Notes: a model not told the origin generated them from the sequence alone. A stretch of 64,000 nucleotides of DNA from Stomatobaculum sp. F0698 (GCF_030644385.1 NZ_CP130060.1:1-64000), one strand, 5' to 3'; positions 16,400-25,366 are shown, counted from the stretch's first letter. Numbers and translations: made by a program.

Positions 16400-18649
16400 A
16401 TGAAGGCTGCGGAAAAAAGCCCTGTCTTGGTCGGCATACGCCATCACTCGCCGGCGGGGGCACACTATATACGGGAGTTGCTCCGGGAGACGAAGCCGGA
16501 CTGCCTTTTGATTGAGGCACCGGCGGACTTTGCGGAACTGATTCCCGCGCTGACGGATCCCGCGCTCAAGCCCCCCTTTGCGGTTATGGCCTACACGGTC
16601 GAGGCGCCGGTTCGGAGCGTACTCTATCCCTTTGCGGTCTATTCGCCGGAGTTTCAGGCGATGCTCGCCGCACGAGAACTCGGCATTGAGATTGCCTTTT
16701 GCGACCTGCCCTCGCCTTATATGATAGGTCTACAGCTCGCGGCGGAGAAATATTACGAGCGGCAGAGCGAGGAAGAGCGGGAGGCGGCGCGAAAAGAGGC
16801 CTCCGCGCTCGGTGACACCGAGAGCTTCTGGGAGCGTTATCTTGAGCAGAGCGAGAACTTAAGCGCGTATTTGGAGCGCTCCCGCATTTTCGGCGAGGGT
16901 GCAAGAGAGGCAGCGCCGGGCGAACGCATCGAACAGGCTTGGAACGGGCTGCGCGAGGCCTATATGCGCCGCATCATTGCGGAAAAACAGGCGGCCGGCA
17001 TTGCGGCGGATAAAATCGTCGTGCTGACCGGTGCCTTCCACAGTGCGGCGCTCTATGAGGGCGAGTGCCTCGACGACGCGGCGCTGAAGGCACTCCCGCA
17101 GTATGAGGTGAAAAAGACGCTGATGCCCTATTCCTACCAGCGGCTCTCGCGCCGCACGGGCTACAGCGCGGGAAACAAGGTGCCGGCCTATTACGAGCTC
17201 CTCTGGGCTGCCCTGCGAACGGGGCAGCCGGAGAGCCATGCGGCGCGCTATCTCTCGACCCTTGCCGGGCATATCAGGGAGCGGGGCGGCATGGTCTCAT
17301 CGGCGGAAGTCCTGGAGGCAAATCTCTTGGCACAGAGCCTTGCGTCACTCCGGGAAGGACGTTACCCGACCCACGACGAGCTGCAGGATGCCGCGGTGAC
17401 CTGCATGGGGCACGGGAGCTTCGGCGAGATTGCCGAGGGACTCGCGCTCACCGACATCGGCACGAAAATAGGCGAGGTACCGCGGAGCGGTCTGCTCACC
17501 TCAATTCAGCAGGACTTTGCGGATCAGTGCGCGGACTTAAAGCTGAGCTTCGGTTTGGTCGCGGAAAAGCTCCGCTTGGATCTCCGCGAAAATCGCCGTG
17601 CAAAGAGCGAGAAGAGCGCCTTTTTACAGCTGCGCCGCTCCTTCTTTTTGCAGCGGCTGCGCCTTCTCGGAATCGGCTTTGCCGTTTGGCAGGACAGCAG
17701 ACAGCAGGATGCGAGCTGGGAAGAAAACTGGGTGTTAAGCAGGACGCCGGAGGCGGAGATGCAACTCGCCGAGGCCGTCTTAAAGGGAGATACGATAGCG
17801 CACGCCGTGAGCTTCGATTTGCAGGAGAAGCTCACGGCGGCGGAACAGATTGCGGAGATTACGGAGCTCTTAGAGAGCGCCTTTCTCTGCGGCATGCCGG
17901 AACTCTTGCAGGCGGCGGTCAGTCGTCTTGACAGCGCGAGTATCGATCAGATTTCCATAGAGGAGATTGCGCGGACAGCCAAGACTCTCTCGCGCATGCT
18001 GCAGTTCGGGGATGTGAGACAGTCAGATGTCTCGGTGCTTCGCCCTATTTTGGAGCGCCTTTTGCTCCGCGCGAGCCTTACCCTCACGGATGCCTGCTTC
18101 TGCGACGACGAGGCGGCGGGGCATCTCGCAAAGAGCATCGAGGACATCCAGAGTATCTTCAGTGTGGAAAAGGGCTTGCCGAGCGAGAAGTGGGAGCATG
18201 CCGTTCGGGAGCTTTCGCGCCGGGACGATCTGAATGCCAAACTCTCGGGACTTGCGACTGCCATACGCCTGGACAGCGGCGATTTAAGCGAGGAAGAACT
18301 CTCGCGGGAAATCAGCCGTCGCATGTCGATCGGACTTCGGGCAGAGCTCGGTGCGCTTTGGTTCGAGGGGCTCTCGCTTCGAAATCACTATGCGCTGATT
18401 GTGCGACGTGTGGTGTGGGAGAGCCTGAGCCGCTATCTCGACGAGATACCGGAAGAGAGCTGGAAGCGCGCCATGGTCTTTTTGCGCCGCAGCTTCGCCC
18501 TCTACAGCGCGAGCGAGAAGGATATGGTCGCCGAAAACCTCGGAGAAATCTGGGGCTTAGAAAAGGAACAGCTCAGCGAAGTTCTGAACGCGGAGCTCAG
18601 CAAAGAGGAAAGTCAGGCGCTCGCATCGTTTGATTTCGACGATTTTTAG
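16400..18649 (+). CDS. DUF5682-like protein with two GxxH motifs, TraB/EreA-like (cassette gene 4)
   Basis: A 749-residue protein. The N-terminal third resembles the TraB/PrgY/EreA/ChaN group: VGIRHHSPAG gives GxxH at residues 12-15, CLLIEAPADF supplies a conserved Glu near residue 39, and VLTGAFHSAALYEGE gives a second GxxH at 211-214. In that group these His and Glu residues bind metal or form the active site of hydrolases. The rest is helical and unrecognised. No membrane segments are evident. It starts 15 bases after the MoxR gene and 12 bases before the VWA gene. It is the likely effector or processing enzyme of the cassette, which is an inference. Confidence 0.8.
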   Translation: MKAAEKSPVLVGIRHHSPAGAHYIRELLRETKPDCLLIEAPADFAELIPALTDPALKPPFAVMAYTVEAPVRSVLYPFAVYSPEFQAMLAARELGIEIAFCDLPSPYMIGLQLAAEKYYERQSEEEREAARKEASALGDTESFWERYLEQSENLSAYLERSRIFGEGAREAAPGERIEQAWNGLREAYMRRIIAEKQAAGIAADKIVVLTGAFHSAALYEGECLDDAALKALPQYEVKKTLMPYSYQRLSRRTGYSAGNKVPAYYELLWAALRTGQPESHAARYLSTLAGHIRERGGMVSSAEVLEANLLAQSLASLREGRYPTHDELQDAAVTCMGHGSFGEIAEGLALTDIGTKIGEVPRSGLLTSIQQDFADQCADLKLSFGLVAEKLRLDLRENRRAKSEKSAFLQLRRSFFLQRLRLLGIGFAVWQDSRQQDASWEENWVLSRTPEAEMQLAEAVLKGDTIAHAVSFDLQEKLTAAEQIAEITELLESAFLCGMPELLQAAVSRLDSASIDQISIEEIARTAKTLSRMLQFGDVRQSDVSVLRPILERLLLRASLTLTDACFCDDEAAGHLAKSIEDIQSIFSVEKGLPSEKWEHAVRELSRRDDLNAKLSGLATAIRLDSGDLSEEELSREISRRMSIGLRAELGALWFEGLSLRNHYALIVRRVVWESLSRYLDEIPEESWKRAMVFLRRSFALYSASEKDMVAENLGEIWGLEKEQLSEVLNAELSKEESQALASFDFDDF

Positions 18650-18660
18650 GGAGAGAGAAC

Positions 18661-19869
18661 ATGAACGAAAACGAAGCGCGAATTCGGAAGTGGAGGCTGC
18701 TGCTCGGCAGGGAGAGCGAGGAGCGCTGGAAGCAGTACGGGAGCGGCACGGACAAGCTTCTCTCCGATGAGGATAGGCTCATGGACATTGCGCTCGATGC
18801 GATTTACAATGCGGATGCCTATTTTTCCTACGGAGACGGCAATTCTTCCGGCGGTATGCGGGGCGGAAGAGAGACAAGCACCATAAGCCGTTGGCTCGGC
18901 GACATCAGAAGCCTGTTCCCGCCGGATTTGGTTAAGCTGGTGCAGGGAGACGCGGTGGAGCGCTGCGGCCTAAAGGAACTTCTCTTTGAGCCGGAGCTCC
19001 TGGACGCCGCCGAACCGAGCGTGGACCTCGGCAGCATGCTGCTCCTCTTAAAAGACCAGGTACCGCAGCAGAGCAAGGAGAGTGCGCGGCGCTTTATTCA
19101 GCGCATCGTCGAAGAGATTCAGCGCCGTCTCGCGGACGATTTGCGCCGTTCGGTAACGGCGGCCTGCAAGCGGACGGAACACACACCGATTCCCTCGGCC
19201 TCGGGGCTTGACTTTAAAAAGACCATACGCCACGGACTCAAGAACTACGATGCGGCGAAGAAGCGCATCCTCCCCGAGAAGTACTACTTCTTTGCGAAGC
19301 AGCAGAACAACGCCGCAAAGTATCACATCATCCTCGACATCGACCAGAGCGGCTCGATGGGAGAGTCGGTGCTCTACGCCTCGGTCATGAGCAGCATACT
19401 CGCCTCCCTCCGCACGGTGAAGACCAATGTGGTCGCCTTTACGACAGAGGTGGTCGACCTCAGCGATAAGACCGAGGACCCGGTCGAGCTGCTGTTCGGC
19501 TTTCAGCTCGGCGGCGGCACCGATATCAACAACTCGGTTAAGTACTGCGAGAAGCTGATCGAGGAGCCGAAGAAGACCCTCTTTTTCCTAATTACCGACC
19601 TCATGGAGGGCGGAAACCGCGCGGCACTCATGCGTCGCCTTGCGGCGATGAAGGAAGCCGGGGTTCGCGTAATCGTTCTGCTCGCGATTGCGGACGGCGG
19701 CGCGCCCTATTACGACGAGCACAACGCAAAGCACATCGCCTCTCTCGGCATTCCCTGCTTTGCCTGCAGTCCGGAGCGTCTGCCCGAACTCCTTGAGACC
19801 GCACTGAAGGGCGGAGAAATGCGGCAGTTCGAAGGAGATGTGCGTCAAGCGAAGAAATCCGTGCTATAA
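18661..19869 (+). CDS. VWA domain protein (cassette gene 5)
   Basis: A 402-residue protein with a C-terminal von Willebrand factor A domain. The metal ion-dependent adhesion site is complete: D228-x-S230-x-S232 in DIDQSGSMGE, Thr287 in GGGTDIN and Asp313 in ITDLMEGG. The N-terminal 200 residues are helical. No signal peptide or membrane segment is present, so it should act in the cytoplasm with the MoxR ATPase encoded upstream; MoxR-VWA pairs work as metal- and ATP-driven chaperone or assembly machines. The last codons overlap the TATAAT of the queT promoter. Confidence 0.92.
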   Translation: MNENEARIRKWRLLLGRESEERWKQYGSGTDKLLSDEDRLMDIALDAIYNADAYFSYGDGNSSGGMRGGRETSTISRWLGDIRSLFPPDLVKLVQGDAVERCGLKELLFEPELLDAAEPSVDLGSMLLLLKDQVPQQSKESARRFIQRIVEEIQRRLADDLRRSVTAACKRTEHTPIPSASGLDFKKTIRHGLKNYDAAKKRILPEKYYFFAKQQNNAAKYHIILDIDQSGSMGESVLYASVMSSILASLRTVKTNVVAFTTEVVDLSDKTEDPVELLFGFQLGGGTDINNSVKYCEKLIEEPKKTLFFLITDLMEGGNRAALMRRLAAMKEAGVRVIVLLAIADGGAPYYDEHNAKHIASLGIPCFACSPERLPELLETALKGGEMRQFEGDVRQAKKSVL

Positions 19870-19870
19870 T
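19865..19870 (+). promoter_or_regulatory. -10 element of the queT transcript
   Basis: A perfect TATAAT overlapping the stop codon of the VWA gene, nine bases before the preQ1 aptamer. The -35 region is weak (TGCGTC at 19841). Confidence 0.65.
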
Positions 19871-19878
19871 GTTGCACC

Positions 19879-19921
19879 GGTGAGTTCGAAACCATCCTCA
19901 CTTAAAACAAAACTATGGAGG
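19879..19921 (+). promoter_or_regulatory. PreQ1-I riboswitch controlling queT
   Basis: A short aptamer: P1 GTGAG (19880-19884) pairs with CTCAC (19897-19901), the loop contains TTCGAAACCATC, and an A-rich tail ending AAAACTA (19909-19915) follows, the class I preQ1 pattern. The tail runs directly into the Shine-Dalgarno GGAGG at 19917-19921, so preQ1 binding should hide the ribosome binding site and lower translation of queT. The gene downstream is the expected transporter, which strongly supports the call. Confidence 0.85.
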
Positions 19922-19929
19922 AAACACAA

Positions 19930-20433
19930 ATGAAAGAGAAGTCCCTTGGAAACACGAGGGCGCTGGTCAATGCAGCGCTCCTCGCCGCAGTCTATGCGGC
20001 GATCACCTACATGACCAAGCCGATCAGCTTCGGCGCGGTGCAGTTCCGCATTTCGGAGGCACTCTGCATCCTGCCTGTCTTCACGGTTTCTGCCGTGCCC
20101 GGGCTCTTTGTGGGTTGCTTTCTCGCAAACTTCCTGTCCGGCGCCGCGCCGCTTGACATTGTCTTCGGCAGCCTTGCGAGCTTAATCGGCGCCTACGGTA
20201 CCTATCGGCTTCGCGACAAGGGATATCTTGCTTCCCTGCCGCCCATTGTGAGCAACGCGCTGATTATTCCCTTTGTGCTGCGCTACGGCTACGGCATTGA
20301 GGGCTCGCTGCCCTTCTTCGGCCTGACCGTCGGAATCGGCGAAATCATCGCAATCGGCATTCTGGGAAATATGCTTCGCCTGGCGCTGTTGCGCTACGGT
20401 AACAAACTCTTTCCGGAGGGCGGCATCGCCTGA
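19930..20433 (+). CDS. queT: QueT transporter family protein (queuosine precursor uptake, ECF S component)
   Basis: A 167-residue hydrophobic protein with about five membrane spans and the QueT signature AITYMTKPISFGAVQFRISEALCILPVF. QueT proteins are substrate-binding S components of energy-coupling factor transporters and take up a queuosine precursor such as preQ1. The preQ1-type riboswitch in its leader fits this. The ATG at 19930 follows GGAGG at 19917-19921; an in-frame ATG at 19915 lies inside the aptamer tail and is not used here. Confidence 0.93.
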   Translation: MKEKSLGNTRALVNAALLAAVYAAITYMTKPISFGAVQFRISEALCILPVFTVSAVPGLFVGCFLANFLSGAAPLDIVFGSLASLIGAYGTYRLRDKGYLASLPPIVSNALIIPFVLRYGYGIEGSLPFFGLTVGIGEIIAIGILGNMLRLALLRYGNKLFPEGGIA

Positions 20434-20475
20434 GCGGAGAGCGGGTTTGAACGCATTTGTTTGAGGAGAGACAGA

Positions 20476-21882
20476 ATGGAAACAGTCAGCATTGATTTTG
20501 GAAAGCCCTGTCGCGTCTACTTTATCGGAATAGGCGGCGTCAGCATGAGCGGACTCGCGGAGATACTTCAGAAAGAGGGCTTCACGGTGAGCGGAAGCGA
20601 TGCGCGCGAGAGCGCATTTACCGAGCAGCTCGGCGCGCGAGGCATTCAGGTTTATATCGGACAGCGGCGCGAAAATCTGAGCGCGCCGGTTGACTACGTG
20701 GTCTACACGGCGGCCATCCACCCGGATAATCCGGAGTTTCTGGAGGCAAAGCGCCTCGGCATTCCCATGCTGAGCCGCGCGGAGCTCCTCGGGCAGCTGA
20801 TGCGCTGCTACCGGGAGAGCATTGCGGTCAGCGGCACGCACGGAAAGACGACGACCACCTCCATGCTCTCTCATATCCTGCTCACGGCGGAAAAGGACCC
20901 CACAATATCGCTCGGCGGCAACCTGGATGCCATCGGCGGCAATATCCGTGTCGGCGGCAGTGAGACTTTTTTGCTCGAGGCCTGCGAGTACACAAACAGC
21001 TTCCTGTCCTTTTTCCCGACCCTGGAAATTATCTTAAATATTGAGGCGGATCACCTTGATTTTTTCAAGGACCTGGACGATATCCGCCATTCGTTCCGCC
21101 GCTTCGTGCAGCGCATGCCGGAGAACGGTGCGCTTGTCATTGACAACCGCATTCGGAATTACCGGGAGATTGTCGGTGATTTTAAGGGGCGGGTAACCAC
21201 GGTCGGCACCGCGGAAGCGGACTATTACCCGACGGATATCCGCTTTGACGAACGCGGCAACGCGGCCTTTACACCGTCGGAGCACGGCAAGGCCTTGCCG
21301 CGCATTCAGCTTGCCGTGCCGGGAGAACACAATGTCTACAACGCGCTCGCGGCCCTGGCGGCCTGCCGTCTGCTCGGCATCGCGCCGGAGCAAATCCGCG
21401 ACGGCCTCGAGGCCTATCGCGGCACGGAGCGGCGTTTTGAGCACAAGGGCGAGTATCACGGGGCCGTCATCGTGGATGACTATGCGCACCATCCGCAAGA
21501 GATTGCGGCGACTTTAAAAGCGGCACAAAAATATCCGCATCAAAAGCTCTGGTGTGTATTTCAGCCCCATACGTATACCAGAACCAAGGCGCTTTTGCCG
21601 GAGTTCGGGACCGCCCTCGAAGGTGCGGATGTCGTACTGCTCGCGGATATCTATGCCGCGCGCGAAACCGATACGCTCGGAATCAGTTCGCGTGATGTCG
21701 CGGATGCAATCAATGCGGATCAGCCGGGCAAAGCGCGTTATTTCGGCAGTTTCGCGGAAATCGAAGCCTGCCTTTCGCGGGAAGTTCGAGCGGGAGATCT
21801 GGTCCTCACCATGGGGGCCGGCGATATTTATCGCGTCGGAGAAGAACTTTTAAACAGCGAAAAAAACGGCAATGTGAAATAA
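20476..21882 (+). CDS. murC: UDP-N-acetylmuramate--L-alanine ligase
   Basis: First amino acid ligase of the muropeptide pathway; adds L-Ala to UDP-MurNAc using ATP. The N-terminal Rossmann fold shows FIGIGGVSMSGLAEIL, the ATP-binding loop is GTHGKTTTTSM from residue 120, and the C-terminal domain has VDDYAHHPQEIAATLKAA and the QPHTYTRTKALLPEF block of MurC. At 468 residues it is full length. The ATG at 20476 follows GAGGAGAGACAG. It follows queT at 42 bases and ends with its own terminator. Confidence 0.96.
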   Translation: METVSIDFGKPCRVYFIGIGGVSMSGLAEILQKEGFTVSGSDARESAFTEQLGARGIQVYIGQRRENLSAPVDYVVYTAAIHPDNPEFLEAKRLGIPMLSRAELLGQLMRCYRESIAVSGTHGKTTTTSMLSHILLTAEKDPTISLGGNLDAIGGNIRVGGSETFLLEACEYTNSFLSFFPTLEIILNIEADHLDFFKDLDDIRHSFRRFVQRMPENGALVIDNRIRNYREIVGDFKGRVTTVGTAEADYYPTDIRFDERGNAAFTPSEHGKALPRIQLAVPGEHNVYNALAALAACRLLGIAPEQIRDGLEAYRGTERRFEHKGEYHGAVIVDDYAHHPQEIAATLKAAQKYPHQKLWCVFQPHTYTRTKALLPEFGTALEGADVVLLADIYAARETDTLGISSRDVADAINADQPGKARYFGSFAEIEACLSREVRAGDLVLTMGAGDIYRVGEELLNSEKNGNVK

Positions 21883-21906
21883 TAAGCGCCCAGAGAGCGC
21901 GAAATG

Positions 21907-21937
21907 AGCCGGTGTGCGGTTTTGCACACCGGCTTTT
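21907..21937 (+). terminator. Intrinsic terminator after murC
   Basis: AGCCGGTGTGC pairs with GCACACCGGCT across GGTTTT and runs into TTTT, which is also the first part of the adjacent DnaA-box-like sequence. Confidence 0.85.
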
Positions 21938-21966
21938 CCACAATCCTGTGGATAAATTGTGGATAA
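21934..21966. promoter_or_regulatory. Cluster of three DnaA boxes before dnaD
   Basis: Two perfect boxes in reverse orientation, TGTGGATAA at 21947-21955 and 21958-21966 (TTATCCACA on the - strand), are 11 bases apart. A variant TTTTCCACA lies at 21934-21942 in the other orientation. They sit 60-90 bases before the dnaD start, just upstream of a TATGCT at 21992-21997 that may be its -10 element. No dnaA or dnaN is nearby, so this is read as a DnaA-responsive promoter region rather than oriC. Confidence 0.7.
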
Positions 21967-22027
21967 AGATGTGAAGTCCTATCGGAGAGTTTATGCTAAG
22001 ATGTGAAATATAAAGAAGGAGGATGAG

Positions 22028-23104
22028 ATGAAAGTTATTTTTCAAGGCGACGCGGCGCCCGGCGTTACCGTCGTCTCAAATGAGTTTATCGACCGCTATA
22101 TGCCATCGGCAAACGGCGCGTTTGTAAAGGTTTATCTCTATCTCCTGCGCCATCAGGGTGAGGAGGTAACGGATGCCCGGATTGCGGACAGCTTAGAACT
22201 CACGGAGGGCGATGTAAGACGTGCCTTACTCCGCTGGCAGCGAGAGGGATTAATTGCGGGCGATTTTACGGAGCCCGAGAGACAAACAGAAGAGGCGGAA
22301 GTGCCGCGATATGCGGTAGAGCCGCAGCAAGAGGAAAAGAGTACAGAGCTTCCGGCGGAGCCTGTGCGTTCGGAGAAGTCGGAGACAAGCGTTCCGGAAA
22401 AGCCGGAGACCGTGTTGCCGCCGGCAAAATTGCCGGATAAATCCGGAGTGGATTTCAGCCGCCTGCAGAACGACGGCGAGTTTGCGGGGCTCAGTTATGC
22501 CCTGCAGCGTTATCTCAGCAAAACTTTTTCGCAGACCGACAGCGAGACCGTGGCTTATCTCTACGGGACGCTCGGTATGTCGTCCGATCTCTTGATCAAA
22601 CTCGGCGAAATATGCGCGGAAAAAAAGAAGAGTTCGCTCCGCTATTTCGAGAAAGTCGCAATCGACTGGTATGAGAGAGGCATCAAGACGCCGGAGGAGG
22701 CAGAACTTCGCGGCGAGAATTATACCCGGGAAGTCTATGCGGTTTTAAATGCGTTCGGAATTAGGGACCGCGGTCCGGGTATCGAAGAGAAAAAATATAT
22801 CGAGAAATGGTATCACGACTACGGCTTTTCCGAGGAATTGGTCGTGGAGGCCTGCAGTCGAACCCTGCGTCACGTTCACAAGCCGAACTTCCCCTATACG
22901 GACGGCATCCTGACCAAGTGGCAGCGCGCGGGCGTGCACAGTCTCCGGGATGTGGCGGAAGAGGATAAAAAGCGGGAGGAGAGCGGCGGCAAGAGAAGTA
23001 CGCCGAAGACCGACACGCGCTTCCACAATTTCGAGGAGCGGGATGAAGATCCGAATGACCTTGTGTTGCAACAGCTTAAGCGGAAGCTTGAGCAGGATTC
23101 CTGA
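22028..23104 (+). CDS. DnaD domain protein (primosome component)
   Basis: A 358-residue protein of the DnaD/DnaB family of Firmicutes, which remodels DNA at origins and restart sites and helps load the replicative helicase. The N-terminal winged-helix part (about residues 1-85) is followed by a Glu/Pro-rich linker and two DnaB_2-type domains; the last contains IEKWYHDYGFSEELVVEACS and the family-typical FPYTDGILTKWQRAGV. The start follows AGAAGGAGG. The helicase-loader gene is 13 bases downstream, a standard pairing in Clostridia. Confidence 0.9.
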   Translation: MKVIFQGDAAPGVTVVSNEFIDRYMPSANGAFVKVYLYLLRHQGEEVTDARIADSLELTEGDVRRALLRWQREGLIAGDFTEPERQTEEAEVPRYAVEPQQEEKSTELPAEPVRSEKSETSVPEKPETVLPPAKLPDKSGVDFSRLQNDGEFAGLSYALQRYLSKTFSQTDSETVAYLYGTLGMSSDLLIKLGEICAEKKKSSLRYFEKVAIDWYERGIKTPEEAELRGENYTREVYAVLNAFGIRDRGPGIEEKKYIEKWYHDYGFSEELVVEACSRTLRHVHKPNFPYTDGILTKWQRAGVHSLRDVAEEDKKREESGGKRSTPKTDTRFHNFEERDEDPNDLVLQQLKRKLEQDS

Positions 23105-23117
23105 GAGGAGGTAAGGC

Positions 23118-24131
23118 GTGGCGCTCAGCAATACGGAATACAATGCGATTTTGCGAGAGTATGAGGCGCTGCAGGCCGCAGAGCAGCAGGTCATACGGGA
23201 ACGAAAGGCAGAGCTGAACCGCGTGCTTCCCGCCTATCGGGAGACCGAGCAAAAAATCGCGGCGCGCGCCATGGAGCGCTATCTATCGCGCATGCAGGGG
23301 GACGAGAACGGCCTTAACGGCCTAGAAGAAGAGCTCGCCGCACTCGAGACAGAAAAGCTTGAAATTCTTCGGCGCGCCGGTTATCCGGTCGATTATCTGC
23401 GCCCGGCCTACCGCTGTGAGACTTGCCGGGACACCGGCTTTGTCGACGGGAAAAAATGCCGCTGCTTTCGGCAGAAAATCATTGCGCGACTTTGTCGCCA
23501 GGGGCGGCTCGCGGCGAGCATCGAGCGGGAGAATTTCGATCGCTTTTCCCTCGACTATTACAGCGCGGCGCGCGAGGTGCCGAAACTCGCCATGAGCGAG
23601 AGAGCCTATATGGAGCAGCTGGTGCTGCCGCAGTGCAGGCGCTATCTCGAGAACTTCGACCGAGAGAAGGGAAATCTCCTCTTTACCGGAAAACCCGGGC
23701 TCGGGAAGACCTTTCTCTCGCATTGCATTGCGGGGGAACTTTTAAAGCGGGGGCACACCGTTCTCTACCTCAGTGCGGAGGAACTTTTTTCCCTGCTCGC
23801 CGCAACGCAATGGCGGCAGCGCGCGGAGAGTGACGAGGAGAAAATCAAAGCCAGGGAGGAGAAAGAGTTCCGAGAGTATATTTACGGCTGTGAGTTTTTA
23901 ATCATAGATGACCTCGGGACGGAGTTCAGCAACGCCTTTACGACGGCCGCGTTTTTCAGCCTCTTAAACGAGAGACTGCTCTCGCGCCTCGGCACCTTGA
24001 TTTCCACAAACTTAGATCCCAAGCAACTGAAAGCGCAATATACCGAGAGAAGCACATCGCGCATTTTGGGTGAATATGATATACTTCCCTTCTACGGAAG
24101 CGATATTCGTGCGCAGAAGCGCAGACAATAG
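23118..24131 (+). CDS. Helicase loader, DnaC/DnaI-type AAA+ ATPase
   Basis: A 337-residue ATPase that loads the replicative DNA helicase. An N-terminal coiled-coil domain leads to a zinc-binding region with Cys residues in CETCRDTGFVDGKKCRCF, as in DnaI. The AAA+ domain has Walker A FTGKPGLGKTF, Walker B FLIIDDLGTEF and the sensor segment LISTNLDPKQL. Start is GTG behind GAGAGGAGG. It is transcribed with dnaD. Confidence 0.92.
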   Translation: MALSNTEYNAILREYEALQAAEQQVIRERKAELNRVLPAYRETEQKIAARAMERYLSRMQGDENGLNGLEEELAALETEKLEILRRAGYPVDYLRPAYRCETCRDTGFVDGKKCRCFRQKIIARLCRQGRLAASIERENFDRFSLDYYSAAREVPKLAMSERAYMEQLVLPQCRRYLENFDREKGNLLFTGKPGLGKTFLSHCIAGELLKRGHTVLYLSAEELFSLLAATQWRQRAESDEEKIKAREEKEFREYIYGCEFLIIDDLGTEFSNAFTTAAFFSLLNERLLSRLGTLISTNLDPKQLKAQYTERSTSRILGEYDILPFYGSDIRAQKRRQ

Positions 24132-24166
24132 CCAACCCTATCATCGAAGGAAAAGGAGCAGAAGAG

Positions 24167-25351
24167 ATGTCGAACGAAGACAAAGAGATTGAGACCATCC
24201 CGGTGGGACCGCTTGGACTGGTGCCCTTAAAGAGCTGCGAGGAACTCGGGAAAAAGGTCGATGCCTATCTGGTGCACTGGAGAAGCGCACGTCAGAGCGA
24301 GCATAAGGATACGCTCGCGTTTATGGGCTACGAGAAAGACTCCTTCATTGTGCAGAGCCTCATCAACCGCTTCGGCACGGGAGAAGGCAAGGGTACGCTC
24401 TTACAGTCGGTGCGCGGCAAGGATCTCTTCCTCATGGTGGATGTCTGTAACCACAGCCTGACCTATTCGCTCTGCGGCATGACGAACCACATGTCTCCGG
24501 ACGATCACTTTGCGGACTTGAAGCGCATCATCTCGGCGGCGGCAGGTAAGGCGCGCCGCATCAACGTAATCATGCCCTTCCTCTACGAGAGCCGTGTGTA
24601 CCGGAGAGGCGGCCGCGAGTCCCTGGACTGTGCGCTTGCACTCCACGAGCTCGTCAACATGGGCGTCGATAACATTTTGACCTTTGACGCGCACGACCCG
24701 CGCGTGCAGAACGCGATTCCGCTGAAGGGCTTTGAGACCGTGCAGCCCATCTACCAGTTCATCAAGGCCCTCCTCCAGACGGAGCCGGAACTCAAGGTGG
24801 ATTCCGAGCACATGATGATCATCAGTCCGGACGCGGGCGGTATGGGCAGAGCAATCTACTTTGCAAACATGATGGGCCTCGATGTCGGCATGTTCTATAA
24901 GCGCCGGGATTACACGCGCCTGGTCGGCGGCAGAAATCCGGTCCTTGCGCACGAGTTCCTCGGCACGGATGTCACCGGCAAGGATGTGATTGTCGTAGAC
25001 GATATGATTTCCTCCGGCGAGACCGTGCAGGAAGTCGCGCGTGAGTTAAAGCGCCGCGGCGCAAAGAAGGTCTTTGTCTGTGCGACCTTCGGTCTCTTCA
25101 CGAACGGCCTTGCGCGTTTTGACCGCTATTACGAAGAGGGGCTGATTGATAAGATTTTCACGACCAATCTGGTCTATCAGAGCCCGGAGCTCTTAAGCCG
25201 CCCCTACTATGTGAGCGTCGAGATGAGCAAGTACATTGCGCTTTTGATTGACAGTTTGAACCATGACACATCCGTGAGTGAGCTCCTGCAGCCCCATGAG
25301 CGCATTCACCGCGCACTCACCAAGCACAGAGCTGCGCAGGAACGGAACTAA
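24167..25351 (+). CDS. prs: Ribose-phosphate pyrophosphokinase (long clostridial form)
   Basis: Makes PRPP from ribose 5-phosphate and ATP for nucleotide, His and Trp synthesis. It is 394 residues, about 75 longer than the classic enzyme, because of an N-terminal extension and inserts. The PRPP-binding loop is VIVVDDMISSGETV, and the divalent-metal region is FDAHDPRVQNAIP. The usual RQDRK loop reads ESRVYRRGGR here. Long forms of this type are normal in Lachnospiraceae. The start follows AAGGAAAAGGAGCAG. The hpt enzyme encoded at 1816 uses its product. Confidence 0.88.
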   Translation: MSNEDKEIETIPVGPLGLVPLKSCEELGKKVDAYLVHWRSARQSEHKDTLAFMGYEKDSFIVQSLINRFGTGEGKGTLLQSVRGKDLFLMVDVCNHSLTYSLCGMTNHMSPDDHFADLKRIISAAAGKARRINVIMPFLYESRVYRRGGRESLDCALALHELVNMGVDNILTFDAHDPRVQNAIPLKGFETVQPIYQFIKALLQTEPELKVDSEHMMIISPDAGGMGRAIYFANMMGLDVGMFYKRRDYTRLVGGRNPVLAHEFLGTDVTGKDVIVVDDMISSGETVQEVARELKRRGAKKVFVCATFGLFTNGLARFDRYYEEGLIDKIFTTNLVYQSPELLSRPYYVSVEMSKYIALLIDSLNHDTSVSELLQPHERIHRALTKHRAAQERN

Positions 25352-25366
25352 GGGAAAGAGGGAAGT

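Noticed and set aside
21934..22027. Origin of replication
   Set aside because: Only three boxes and no dnaA, dnaN or A/T-rich unwinding stretch; better explained as a promoter control site.
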